In this document: positions 52,110 through 64,000 of the stretch, piece by piece
Numbering within the stretch: the stretch's first letter is position 1
How the letters are laid out: each line of letters starts with the position of its first letter
Notes under the pieces: generated by a model
What the model was told of the DNA's origin: nothing
Database searches by the model: none
What the model saw: the letters and a program-made list of their open reading frames with translations, nothing else
Program-made: the position numbers and the translations under genes
Source: Chaunax sp. Z400
Lineage: Eukaryota > Chordata > Actinopteri > Lophiiformes > Chaunacidae
Direction: 5' to 3'
Assembly: GCA_037577475.1 (NCBI GenBank)
Contig: CM075188.1
Span: 12,324,501 to 12,388,500, forward strand
Length of the DNA: 64,000 bases

Positions 52110-52738
52110 TACATCATTACAATCACCTACTGTATCACTGTCCCCATGGTATAGCTGGATAAAGCTATAATGAAGCAGAAGTGTCTCTGTTAAAGTGCAG
52201 TCTAACATAAATACCTCTCTTAACCAATTTAAAGTGATACTTTAGAGGAGGTTTTAGGATTATTGTGCACTTTACCAATTAATCTAATTTTTTAAATGAA
52301 TAAAAACCATCTGCGTAATGATGTAATTTCAGTCTGATGACGGTGTCTAATGCTTGGCTGGTGACACATCATTTATCTGAAATGTTTGTGACATATGTAA
52401 ATCACACCTCTCCAGCCCCAGTCAACTTTTAACAAAGAGAAGAGAGTTTCAGGTGTAAAACTCTGAAGTCTACTGACAAACTGAAAAACTGACTCACTCA
52501 TAGTCATTTTTAATAAATGAAATAATTCCCAAATCTGATTCCAACAGGGCTTTGCTACAGGTCTAAGTGATGCAAATTGCAGAACCTGGTGCCTATTGCA
52601 TGCTAAGCTACTTTTACTTTATTTTTGCAATTTGTGTTTTGATGAATGCATGGGAAACTAACAATAATAATGCTCCTTTTATAGAATACATGCAGTACCT
52701 CTATCAGTGAATCATGTCAAGAATGTGGTGAGCAAAAC
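52110..52738 (-). repeat. Long inverted repeat, arm 2
   Basis: Reverse-complement copy of 33510-34147. Examples: ACATTCTTGACATGATTCAC, GAGGTGTGATTTACATATG and TGGTAAAGTGCACAAT on the minus strand. It lacks the ~19-bp piece present in arm 1 and has a few small indels. Together the arms bracket 18 kb holding both NFIL3-like genes and the hAT insertion. Confidence 0.9.
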
Positions 52739-55700
52739 AACTCAGTCTCTTAGTCACACAGTAGCTATAATCTTTTTGCTATCAGCATACAAAGGGTGAA
52801 TAATTACAGGAGAAACCTGAATACATTAGTGCAGAATCCTAATACATGTAAATGCTTCGATACAGGTGTAGTGCATGATGCACTAACATCCCATCAAGCT
52901 TTCAGCCACATACAACAATCAGAGAAAGCCCAGATGACTTTGATTTTTAATCAAATTGAGAGAAGGTAAATCGACTCATATAATGAGACACATATCTGAG
53001 ATATCAGACGAAATCAATTCACACTGGTCTATAGTGGTGTGGGGAAAAGGCTAATGGTTAATTATCTGTGTGTTGTTTGGATCCACTTGTTTTTCTGAGT
53101 GAGAACTTTCATCATTTGATGAGATGTTTCTGTCCTGGTGGGAGTGGCCTGTTCCAATGTGACAAAACCATAAACCACAAGGTGTCACTGAACAGTTTGA
53201 TGAGCATGCAGAATGAATCATACATGTCGCTGACTGAACCCGTCATTTTTACCCTAATGAGGGACGAGCTTTTGGAAGAATGATGTTCATCCATCGAGGA
53301 GAGTTCTTGATACGTCACTGAAGGTGTTTTGGAGGCTTGTGGTGACACATTTATGAATGCAGGAAGTCACAACCTGTTTATCTCACCTTTGAACAAAAGA
53401 AAACAGTTTAAAGATTTCCTCCAGACATATTAAGACAGACAATAATGTGTTTTCTCCACAAAACAGTTCAACAAACTTGTTGAAAATCCTTGGAATTAAA
53501 TCTACTTCTCCCTCAATGAAAAAATCAGTACAAATTAACGTTAGATCTTAAGTTAACTATGTCTTTAATGCACAGTGGAGGTTTCAAGTTTTAACATTCT
53601 ATAAGCTGCATATTAGACCACATTTTGGCTTAGAAACCAGTTCAGATGAGCAGGTAGGTTGTAGCTAAACACCTCAGACCCATGTTTAAAGTGAGCACAG
53701 AGAAACTATTCCCTATCAGCAGATTAATATGAAGACATCCTTCTCCTGATGAACTTTGACATTCATCACACTGCACAGTGAAGCTAAAACAACCAAGTGA
53801 AATAACAATAAGAAAAACTACAGTTTTAGAAGTTACAATAAATTGAGTTTAGTTAAATGATTCAACAGTCAGGATGAAGAAAATCTGCGACAAACAAAAC
53901 ACCACACCAGCGTGTGAATGCAGTTATTTTATCTGCTTGAAAAAATTATTTATTTCTGTTTATTAGTCCTTAAAAATGAACAATGATAATGCTTCTTACA
54001 TGGTAAATGCTAGAGTGAACTCTCTACGTATAGTATAAATAGGACATACAGTACATCCATCTGGTTTGACTGAAATGTTTTAAATTAAAATGTGGAAAAA
54101 TCCTGGGAATACAGACCTAAATAAAAACTTCAACACAAAATATCACAGTGACAGGGTCACAGTTTTATTATAGATGCTCAGTTGACATCTCAGACTGCCA
54201 CCATAAGGACTGAATGACCAGATGACTGTTTCAAAAATGAGACAAGGGGCAGGACATCATCAGAGCAGATAATATAGCATGCTTTATAAACAGTGTGCTT
54301 CATTTTAGAAAACAATACAATACAAAACAGTCTAGCACATTCTAGCAAGTTCCAGACATGATGATTTCCATATTTACAGGATGAATTCAGTGAGAGACAT
54401 CGAAAAATACATCAATTATTTACATTTCTAAAATACAAAAAGGAAGCTTAAATGGTGTCAAATCATCCCGGTAAAATATTCACAGTTCATCATTAACAAT
54501 TCCATATGAGTGAGTTATAAATCTAGTTTGTAAAAGTTGTTCGGTAACGTATATGTGAACGAATACAAACAGTAAATGAGGTAATCATGCATATTTATGC
54601 ATCATCTGTTTGAAAATCTTCCGCTTTGATTTAAGCCGCAGTAGAGGAGAGGGTTTACTGTGTGAGTAGATTTAGGCCTAAGTGTCAGTGAAGAATTCAT
54701 TTCTCTTCCAATACAACTGAATCCAGGCCAGAGCTCCCTCATCCTCACATATGCATTTGGGGAAATTGACTTAAGTGCTTCGTATGTAGTCTGAAGGTTG
54801 TAGAGGTTAAATCCTATTTTACTCCGGTAATAATGTATAATTTCAGTACCATCTCTAACCAACAGAGTGCAGCAGAATAACACTGTAAGAACTGCAGTAG
54901 ATGAAGCTACAGAGGAAGAACTGATTGATACACTTGATGGTGTCAGTTCCCAAAGCTAAACCACCAAATCAATGCGCTAAACTTTGAGGTGAGAGTATTA
55001 TAAGCCATTTACCTAGTTTTTTTTGTCATTCTCCCCAAATCATGTCTGTAGTTATGACAGAAACTGGACTTCATATCCCCAGTTTCTGGTTTTTATACAT
55101 AGATTTAAAATGCTAAACAAGGCCCATAACTGGTACATTTTTACTGACGTTCTGGTCAAGTGCTCTTGCTATTCATCAATACGTGAATGAACAGTTTCAC
55201 TTGATTTTTGTATGAGGGAATACTGAAATACTGAAACACCCATAACCATGGTGAAACATTTGATAATTTCTTGAACCCAAATTAAATGATTATCTGAATT
55301 CTGTATGAATCCTTCATAAACACTTGAACCACTATCCTCTGGGAAATACTGTATTTTAAGTCCATCCCTTTGGATTATGGTGTCAGTGTCTTTCTATAAT
55401 ACCTCACCTCCTTCCTCTCTCCATGGCTCAGTTTCATTTTGACCTTTGTCTGCAGGTCCTTATCACATTAGCATCTTTACCTCCAACAGATCAAGGTCCT
55501 GATGAGAGCCAGCCTGGCGAGTGAATTGAAACCTGATGTAAACATCCTTCATGATTTTTTTTTCTCAACTGCAATGTCTTTCTGATGACATGATAAGGTG
55601 TGAGCTAAAAATGCAAAGGACATGGTTTCACGGGTTTCAAAAAGACACTTTAACAGCAGAATTACAGGTGAACAGTAAAAGTCACTAAACAGTACTATAA

Positions 55701-56434
55701 ACATCCACAAGGATTCAATGTGATTATAAAAGATATGATACATTGTATACAGGATATATTCCCTTACATTCCCTTATATTCCCATACAGTATGATCGATT
55801 CAAATCTGGAATAAATGCTCCCCAACAAATGTTCAGTTTACAAATAACAAGTAAGACGCCAACTTGTACATGTGTTCATCGTTTACAGTTTTCAGATCAA
55901 AAGGGTAAGAGTCTTGAAAAGTGTAATAAATTGCCAACTAGGGAATGCCTATGTAGCAATAATGAATGTGCATGTACTGATTTGTCTCCTGACAAATGTG
56001 GATCGGGTTCTTTAATTGTAGCTCATACTTCCATTTTTGTATAAAACAGCTATGACAAACTTTTAGTAGTATTCAGTGAGAGGTATTATCTTTACCACAG
56101 CATTGCATTGACTTGTATGGTGTTTTGCAGTCAAATTGGCAGTATTGCAGAGAGTAATCTCTTGGTGTCTAGTGTAGTCTGCAAAAAAGCAGAGCTTCTT
56201 TACATCATAACAGTGCCCTAAAACCTTGAGAGTAAATATGTGTTAATAGTCAGTATAAGCTGGAACTATTTAAATACATATTGACAGGTCCTTGGCATTC
56301 TTTATTCATGAGTATGGAGAAAGAGAGCTTGAATCACCTCAGACGGACCACAGACAGAGGTCAGTGTTTCCCCTTGGTTTATTGGTTGGGGGGTGGGCGG
56401 ACAGGGGAAGCACGTGGGAAATGGAGGCGTAAAA

Positions 56435-56521
<87 letters not shown>

Positions 56522-57058
56522 AAATTCTGAAATATCATGTCTATATCATGTTTATGCCAATAAATATTTTCAGTGAATAGGTAGGCTTTTGTGCTTTAGG
56601 GGGCAGGAGGTCATCCAAATGAATGGTAGGGGAAACACTGGAGGTCAAGTCCTTTAGTGACGAAGAGGACAGAGTTCCTAGTAGGGAAGATCGATGGAGT
56701 TGACAAGGGCTTTGCAGAGGTTAAAGATGGTGGGACTGTAAGTGCTTTTGTTGCTTGGTCTTTTAACAGTCTATCCAACATTTTGAGACATCCTTATCTA
56801 TAATCCCACTGTCCTCTGCACAATAACGTGAAACACACAACAAAGCAATGGAAATATACTAAATCCATACCGATTTCCCTTTTCTCATATATACAGTAGT
56901 TTCAATAACAAAACCTTGTCTCAATAAAATATCCTATAAATAATTCTTCTAATGTTTGCAAGCACAGATGTCCATTACAGTGTCTTGTCCCTTAAATGTG
57001 CTCACTGGAGAATGCATGTAAGCAGTATGATGGAAAAACACCAGTGAGAGAGATATAA
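52739..57058. other. Intergenic sequence and probable lingo3 3'-UTR
   Basis: No coding exon recognised. On the minus strand AATAAA hexamers occur at 56378-56383, 56301-56306 and 54164-54169, any of which could end the lingo3 transcript, so the UTR may be 0.7-2.9 kb long. An AT microsatellite lies inside it. Confidence 0.5.
56439..56519. repeat. (AT)n microsatellite
   Basis: About 80 bp of perfect AT dinucleotide, able to fold on itself, in the likely lingo3 3'-UTR. Confidence 0.97.
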
Positions 57059-58891
57059 CTAAATCATTTTCATGTTGAACTTCCGTGCCCCACCCTGTCC
57101 TCCACTGGCAGCGGGTCCATCTACCTTTCTGAAGGAATATTCCACAGAGAAATTGTTCTTGTGCTGCCCTCTCCCTCGACTCCAAACAAACAGCAAAATG
57201 AAACAGAACAGAACTACTCCCAGGAACATGATACAGCCCATAGCTGTGGATATGAGGATGGTCTTGAGGTCCAGAGTAAACTTCAAAAAGACTCGGGTGT
57301 CATTCAGATTTGTGTCATTCAGGTCGCCAGCATAGTAAGTGCGGTTGGCTATAAGGGCTGCATCTAGTGGCAGCCCACTAACTGTGAGTGTGGCAAAATA
57401 GGTGTCATTTCCACCAGCATTGCTGGCGATACATATGTAGGTTCCACTATCTGTTACCTGCGCATACCGTATTTCTAATGTGCCTTCTGGTAACACAGTT
57501 AGACGGCCACTGCTCTTTGTAGTGATGCGGCGGCGTTGAGGGGAGATCCAAAAAATCACTGGTGTTGGTTCACCTTCTGCCCTGCAAATGAATGACACAA
57601 CCTGCCCCTCACGTGCAGATATCTGCTGCAGTTTCCTGTTGCGAATTTTGGGCTTCTGACAAGTAAAATGATCAAAGAGAGCTGAGTCGGAGAAAGCATT
57701 GAGCGCCCGTCCCTGCACCTCGACTGGTGTCATACAAACTGGGGAGGCACCATCAAAATTGAGGGTCTTCCTGCGCTGAAGGATCCATAGCAAGCGGCAG
57801 TCGCAGGCCAGAGGGTTCCCATCCAAACGCAACAACTCCAGAGTGTTTACAGATTGAAAGGCTCCCTCTTCCAAGCTCACCAGGCTGTTAGTGGAGAGGT
57901 TAAGAAGGCGGATTTGCCTTAGACCACCCAGTGCATATGGTTGCACTACTGCCAGGTTTGTGTTGGCCAGATGCAGCTCCTTCAACCTAACAAGGTCCCG
58001 CAGTGCCCAGGACTCCAACACAGAGATGGGGTTGTAGGAGAGGTTTAAGCTTGTGAGGTGAGCCAGACTGCGCAGGGCAGATGTGGGCACAGAGGTGATG
58101 TTGGTGTGTGTTATAGACAGCCACGATAAGTTCAGACCCTGCAGGCTGTGATGGGAAATGTATTCTAAAAACGGCCAGTGATCGATCTCGAGGCCCCTCA
58201 GGTTTACTAACTTACGGAAGTTCTGGTCCTCTAAGGCAGAGATACTGAGGTAGCGGAGCCTCAGAGTCACTAGGTTATGGAGGTAAGACAAAGACTGGCT
58301 GGACACAGACGTCAGGTTGCACCTCTCAATGGTCAGCTCCCTTAGACTCACTAGACCCAAAAAGGCCTTGTTGGAAATATAAACCAAATCATTGTCTCCA
58401 ACTTCCAGGTTTATTAGACTTTTCAGGTCTTGGAAAGTAAAGTCCAAAAGAATCACAATTTTATTCCCACTGAGGTCCAATGACGTTAGGTTGGTAAGAC
58501 GTGAAAAAGCCCCCATGGGGACTAGTTTCAGTTGATTACCCCTCAGTGAAAGCAACTGCAGGTTCTGAAGACCAGAAAAAGCATTTGGTTCCAGGACACT
58601 GATCATGTTCTCACTCAGGTCCAGCTTTTCAAGACGTTGATATGGAAGCAGGTCGCCATGCTCTACCCAGCGAAGTTTATTCCCACTTAGGTCCAGGATC
58701 TTGGTGTCCAGTGGGATGCCATCTGGCAGTGTGGACAGGCGTTTACCATAACAGTACACAGTCTTGAGTTTCGCAATGCACTCACAACGCTGGGGACATG
58801 CTTGACCCTTGGTGGGTGACACTGTGATCATTAGTAGCAAGAACAGGAAAGGCAGGAGCCAGCTGACATCCTGGCCCGGTCTCACTCCCAT
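57059..58891 (-). CDS. lingo3: lingo3: LRR and Ig domain single-pass membrane protein
   Basis: A 610-residue type I membrane protein of the LINGO family, neural cell-surface proteins; LINGO1 is a Nogo-receptor co-receptor, while LINGO3's role is less defined. A signal peptide (hydrophobic 11-24) is followed by an LRRNT cap (Cys 32, 36, 38, 47), about twelve LRRs, and an LRRCT cap (CDC at 363-365, Cys386, Cys411). An Ig-C2 domain has Cys436 and Cys487 with DSGTYIC, and a TM segment spans 543-569. The tail ends KFNMKMI like all LINGOs, and NNFSVEYSFRKVDGPAA fits LINGO3 rather than LINGO1 or 2. The whole coding region is one exon, as in the family. The start is the first in-frame ATG (GCCATGG context) followed by the signal peptide; the exon itself begins at 58951 after a TTCCCTCAG acceptor. 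Confidence 0.93.
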   Translation of the reverse strand: MGVRPGQDVSWLLPFLFLLLMITVSPTKGQACPQRCECIAKLKTVYCYGKRLSTLPDGIPLDTKILDLSGNKLRWVEHGDLLPYQRLEKLDLSENMISVLEPNAFSGLQNLQLLSLRGNQLKLVPMGAFSRLTNLTSLDLSGNKIVILLDFTFQDLKSLINLEVGDNDLVYISNKAFLGLVSLRELTIERCNLTSVSSQSLSYLHNLVTLRLRYLSISALEDQNFRKLVNLRGLEIDHWPFLEYISHHSLQGLNLSWLSITHTNITSVPTSALRSLAHLTSLNLSYNPISVLESWALRDLVRLKELHLANTNLAVVQPYALGGLRQIRLLNLSTNSLVSLEEGAFQSVNTLELLRLDGNPLACDCRLLWILQRRKTLNFDGASPVCMTPVEVQGRALNAFSDSALFDHFTCQKPKIRNRKLQQISAREGQVVSFICRAEGEPTPVIFWISPQRRRITTKSSGRLTVLPEGTLEIRYAQVTDSGTYICIASNAGGNDTYFATLTVSGLPLDAALIANRTYYAGDLNDTNLNDTRVFLKFTLDLKTILISTAMGCIMFLGVVLFCFILLFVWSRGRGQHKNNFSVEYSFRKVDGPAASGGQGGARKFNMKMI

Positions 58892-58951
58892 GGCCCTCCT
58901 TTCTACTGATCCTCCTGCTCCTATCTGGGGTTCAATCACTGGGCCAAACAC
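58892..58951 (-). other. lingo3: lingo3 5'-UTR part of the coding exon
   Basis: Between the acceptor (polypyrimidine tract with CTTCCCTCAG) and the start codon. The frame is open upstream, but the acceptor and the signal peptide argue for translation from 58891. At least one upstream non-coding exon is implied. Confidence 0.7.
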
Positions 58952-61900
58952 CTGAGGGAAGACAAAGAAAGGGAAAAGAAATGGAAAGGAGTGAGGTGGG
59001 GTGGAGTGGTAGGAGGCCAGAAAGAATGTGAGGGAGAGATAAAGAGACAATGAGACAAATTAATTGAACTCAATCCCTTAAACAGCAGAGATCAAACACT
59101 CTAAATGAGTGGAATTACAATTCCAAAGTCTAATTGACCCGGCACAGCAGTGAAATTAAAGCTAGCGCTCCACAATAATCCTTTGAGGCCTAGGTCTGCA
59201 TTCAGCTGAAACAGTTCGATATATAATGGCCATCTGTGCCTTTCAAGCAGTCAGACTTTAAAACTGTATGGCAGCACGCACAAAGAAAATTCCCACAATA
59301 GCAATGAGTCAATTTTATATCCATGATTATTTTTGCTCTCTAGCTATTTCATGCACTGTAAATGAAAGCAGGGAAACAGGGAAATTGAAAATCTCTTATA
59401 AGATCTATTATAAGTGTCTTAAAATGCATGAAAAAGGAAAACAATGCAGAATCTCAAAAGCCTTTCACATCAAATATCTCTACAAAATGCCCCATTTATA
59501 CAGTGTAAAGCAGAATACTAGCAAACCTTTGCGGAAGAAAATACCAGCATGTAAACAGATTGAATAAAAGATGAACAATCTGATATACAGCCATATAGCA
59601 CCATTTATTCTGTATATAATAATAAATGCCTGACAATGTCGCTCATCATAGCAGAGGGCAAGAACTCATTGGATCACAATAACTCAGGCCATCACATCAT
59701 CTGCATAAGTCTCTGAGGCATGAGGCTTATCATTAAAAGGGCCTGCTTAGCCTGGGTTTCATATGACACACACAGACATACACAATCATGCACAATTGCT
59801 TTCTCTCCTACCACCCCTACATCTGCTGGTAGATGTTGGCAGCAGAATGCTAATCCCTTTATAAGCCCATTGTGAAAAACCAACTGGTGGGATGGACAGT
59901 AACTCCGGAAAACATAATCCATAACATCATAAAAATTGAGTGATGAGGCTGACACATACTGAAAGGCCACAACAAGCAAAAACTATGCTCACAAAGAAAA
60001 ACACTCAATGATACAAAAAACTACTGGACACACATATCACATATCATTTTCTTTCTGTTCGCTACCATTCATCTGCAAAGTAAAAATAGACACATTCCTA
60101 TTCATGACTATGGGTACTGGGAGCTAATGTTTGACAAAGTTTAAGAACCAAATTTCTAAAATATTATTGCTGGCTTTACCAATACTTGAAGATTTTTAAC
60201 AATTTATAGAAACATAATCAAAGGGACGTCACTGAATAGGAGGCGTTTTTGTATATGGAGAAAGATACACAGTGTTAAATGGGTTTCAAATTCCCACCTG
60301 TTATAAATGATTTAATAGTCCCTTTAATGTCCCTAAACTCTACACATGTTCTAATTTACCATTCAGTCTGGCCCAGGGATGAATATTCCCATCAACCAAC
60401 CTGCCACTGAATGAAATTAACTGTCTGAAAACTCAAGCAGAACTGTTTGATGGCAGACAGCATTAAAATGATCAGAACATTGTTAAAAATCACTTAGAGA
60501 AACTTAGAAACTTACATGAAAGTTTCTGGTTATTACAAACTCATTAGAAGCATCAAACATGCACCGTAGTGGACAAAAATGCGCACTGCTTCAAAAATAC
60601 ATATTTCAGACATACTGTAGCACCCTTAAAAATAGCCATTCACGGTCAGGACAAATTCTGTGTCACTCACTGTGTTTGAACAAGGCCCACTAGCAAAAAC
60701 AAAGCGCTGGTCGTGTGCATGAATGCAGTCCTTGGGTTTTGGTTCTGGTTTTCTGAATGAACAAACATGGCAGATGAGGCATTGCCCATATTCACCTTGA
60801 AAGAGTATGCTACTGATATATCATTGCACTTCTTCTAACATTTTTTTAACTATCAAAATCGATTCTCCTCCCATGTCACACCTGGCGCCTTAGCCATGAA
60901 GCAACTACAGTGTTGATAATGCTATGTTAGTTAATGCTAATGTACCTAGCCTCAAGCAGAGATGAGCAGCAGGCTACAGAGGTCTGGTTAGCTCAGTCCA
61001 AACCCTCAGATTTTTTTTTTTTTTCATGTGCAAACTTACAGTCTTAATCTCCAGCTGACGGTGACTCAGGTGACATCATTTGAGCAATTTAACAGACTTA
61101 TCACAGTTCCCTCTGCAGTCCAAATGGCTTTATATAACTTTTTTCCCCACATATTTAGTAGTTCTTCCCAAGACCGGTATACAGACTTTGATGTATAAAA
61201 TCAGCAATTCTCCTTTAAATTAAAACAATTTTCTGGATAAATTTGTGGCAAAGCAATGGTTTTAAAGGCCAACAGTGACTTAAAACAGTGACAGTGACTT
61301 AGCCAGTAATGTCACCTCTGCAGGACATACAACAAAAACATTTTGAAAGATATTTGTCCTTGTTATGTTCCATGGTTAAAGGCTAATGTTTGCTAATGTA
61401 ATCTTTTATTTACATGGCTATGGTTTTGCACAGATTTTTAATTAAAAATGATGGTTGACGGTGCTGCACTGGCTCACTGTGTTCAGTCAATCAAAGTAGT
61501 CTTAAGTCACTCAAGGTTCCTCTTGTGTTGGGAGAGACCTACTTTGATGGAGGAGCTAAAAAAACCAACCCAAAACCCTAAAAACCGTGACCGTTTCCTA
61601 ATTCTCTGGGGCTCTTAGAACTATATTCTTACTACGAAAAGGCGTTTCAGGTCCAAAAACATCCTTAGTGGAAAATGTGAAAAATAGCAAAAAGCTGGGA
61701 GGAATATTCATTCATTAAGCTGATTCTGCAGTCTGTAAAATTTCCATAGGTGCTTGCTGTAATTAGCATGTGTGATGATACTGCTATTCTATGCATGGTA
61801 TTTGCACTGGGGGGAAAAAATGGGTCCCTTCTCCATTTAGCATGTCTTGACATTCACTGTGGATGGTTTTTACTGGCTACTTAATAGGTTACTTCATAAT

Positions 61901-64000
61901 CCACAATGTTTAATTTAATTTATTCTCAGAGGGGTTTCTTTTGTTGGTAATCTGATGTTTCTTATGTTCTATCATTGTTGAAAACTGTCGTAAAAACATC
62001 CTTCTCTCATTAAAAGAAACAAATTGTTTTTAGCAATTATGGTATTGTTTTTAGCATGACTAAATATTCTACAGATTGACTTTAAGATGCCTTGATATCT
62101 GCACTTAAGTTAAGACATCACTTAATATTATAAAGGACTATCTGAATTCATGTACTAATCATGCTGGATTATGCCAGGTTAAATTAAGAAAAAACACCAG
62201 GGGGATAAATGGATTTTATTTTGAATGACAGCACTGTCTGCATGGTTTCAAGGACTTCAGCCATCCACCTTGACATGCATATTGACTTTTGTTAAGCCTT
62301 CAGTTATTCTGCTTTTTCCATATGAGCATGTCTCAGAGTCCTTTCTTAAAAAACTAGCAACTCACCTGCCTCTGCTGTTTTTGCAACATAAACAGCAGGT
62401 GGCTAGTCACTGAAACAGGAAACCACAAACTTCCTCCAGCCCATTTTTAAAAATGTCAGTCACATGGCCAGTTTTCCAAAACCCATATCTGGTAGCAGTC
62501 ACTCAGTAATAAGCCCAGAGGCCCCTGGCCAGCTAATACACCACAGGTCAACAGCAGGGGGATAGAGCAGTGTGCACTCTACTGTATACAGCATGATCCC
62601 CCCACGCAGAGCTGCTGTCCAAGAGGCTACTGTTACCTAGTAATAGGCTGCAGTCAAAAATAACTGCTGTAATCTTTGGTTATGCAGCAACTCTGCACAC
62701 TCTTCCCTGCTGACTTTCAGCTGATGCAGGTGACAGAGGTCAGAGCAGAGAACATAGCAGGAGAGAAATAGACTGAAAACACTTTTGTTCTGTCATTGTA
62801 ATTCTTTTCCTCTTAAAAAAAAAAGATTCATTTAAAACAGCAGTAGTCTGTAGTACTAAATTTAGCTGTAATGCATTTAGATAAATATGTTGAATAAAGC
62901 AAAGTTGAAAATGTCTAATTCATCAGAGACATGATGTTCCTGGAAAAGAGTAAAAAAAAAAATATAAAAAACTGAAGTCACGGGATGTTCACTACAGCAG
63001 CCATGTCTTGCAGGCAGAATCGATATGCAGCTCTGATATGAACTGCAACGCTCCAATCAGCTTTGAAAGGACAATACTGTAGGTGTCTACTGTTGTCATG
63101 GCGACGCCTGCACCATATCCCTCAACCCCTATCCTGCTTCAAACTGTCTTCATAGTCTCCTATTTTCCACACCGGGCTAAAACACACCTGTTCACTGGAC
63201 ACCCGAGTTTCCCGCCTCTGTGCGCTGACCTCACCTGAACGTCTGTCATCATCCACCTGCCTGCACACCTGCTGCTCATTAGCTCTGGGTTGGTATTGTG
63301 ATGTATTTCACAGATTCCATCCATAATCTGCAGTCATTTCATCTGTATTTGAACATTATCACATCATTATCAGATATATCATTATCTTCTCTACTGTTGA
63401 AACTTTCACTGCTGTCGAAACTCTTCACCGCCTCTTATGGATGTATTGTTTAACATCAATGCCAAAGTAAAGGATGCATGGAAGAATGTGGATGTTGAGG
63501 ACACATCGTTTGAAACGGACGTGTTTAAGGAGTTTAAATGAGCCGTTAGAATAATATAATAATAAAATAATATAATATAATATATATTATAATTATATTA
63601 TTATTATTCATATATATATAAAATAGCATTAGGCAACAGCTCAGTTTTCTTTGTCTTATTTACTCATCCAGTAATATAACTTTCAATTAGAAAAAAAACC
63701 GCCTGAGGCAATGTTCTATAATTGGCATTGCTATTTCTACACAGGGTTGAACTGGAGTTAAACATCCTGTTCTGTTAATTTTAAGAGTGTTTTGCTGTTA
63801 ATAACACCAGCTTTATCTATTTGGGCATCTCAGCTGTCAACTGTAAAATCATTTACGTAATGACTGTGCAAGGCCACGGGGCTTAAAGAGACACTGACGG
63901 TACAATCAGCAGGTTTGTTGTGCTGAAAGTTTAACAGATCTTTTACTTAAAATATACAGAGCCAGATCACATTGACCTAATAGACCTTTTTGCCAATAAC
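58952..64000. other. lingo3 upstream region, no coding gene recognised
   Basis: Only short spurious frames are seen. The last 1 kb is less AT-rich around 63000-63260 and holds a CCAAT box, an RFX X-box-like motif and a minus-strand CAG/GTGAGG donor, so it may contain the lingo3 promoter and first exon. An AT-rich low-complexity tract lies at about 63545-63620. Confidence 0.5.
63092..63105. promoter_or_regulatory. RFX X-box-like motif
   Basis: GTTGTCATGGCGAC differs by two bases from the palindromic X-box GTTGCCATGGCAAC. A CCAATCAG box is about 40 bp to the left. RFX factors control ciliary and neuronal genes. Which gene it would serve is not shown; lingo3 is the nearest recognised gene. Confidence 0.35.

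Noticed and set aside
57072..57367. Plus-strand frames opposite lingo3
   Set aside because: Antisense shadows of the C-terminal coding part of lingo3.
58892..59050. N-terminal extension of lingo3 by 53 codons
   Set aside because: The extension crosses a strong polypyrimidine tract and acceptor, and it would bury the signal peptide.

Overview
The window is a piece of a teleost fish nuclear chromosome, most likely from a spiny-rayed (percomorph) species. The evidence is spliced vertebrate genes with GT-AG introns, long CA/GT microsatellites, a tRNA-derived SINE of the fish type, hAT and other small DNA transposons, and a nested pair of repeats common in fish. There are no bacterial features, rRNA genes or CRISPR arrays.

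Layout. (1) 1-2823: the last intron and homeodomain exon of a plus-strand ONECUT transcription factor, best matched to onecut3; its CUT-domain exon lies before the window. (2) 9920-27068: a complete minus-strand P4-ATPase (phospholipid flippase) of the ATP8B class, best called atp8b3. I could read 27 coding exons; every splice phase joins and the total is 3510 nt (1169 residues plus stop). It converges on onecut3. (3) 27.1-36.2 kb: no gene recognised; repeats, including one arm of a long inverted repeat. (4) 36.38-38.04 kb: an NFIL3/E4BP4-like bZIP gene with a predicted TATA promoter, a 5'-UTR intron and a single coding exon. (5) 38.4-39.1 kb: a hAT insertion with perfect 8-bp target duplications. 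(6) 48.33-48.98 kb: a second, divergent NFIL3-like bZIP gene just downstream of a nested repeat. (7) 52.1-52.7 kb: the other arm of the inverted repeat. (8) 57.06-58.95 kb: a minus-strand LINGO gene (LRR-Ig-TM), best matched to lingo3. (9) 59-64 kb: probable upstream region of lingo3, with an RFX X-box-like motif.

Together, onecut3, atp8b3 and lingo3 recall human 19p13.3, where the three lie in one region, but here the NFIL3-like pair sits between atp8b3 and lingo3. The genes are not a pathway: two encode neural or developmental regulators or receptors (onecut3, lingo3), one a lipid flippase, and two are likely circadian or immune-type bZIP repressors. The observations most worth following are the ~0.63-kb inverted repeat flanking both NFIL3-like genes, two consensus ROR/REV-ERB elements at the promoter of the first, the altered DNA-contact alanine of the second, and the changed TM4 motif of the flippase.
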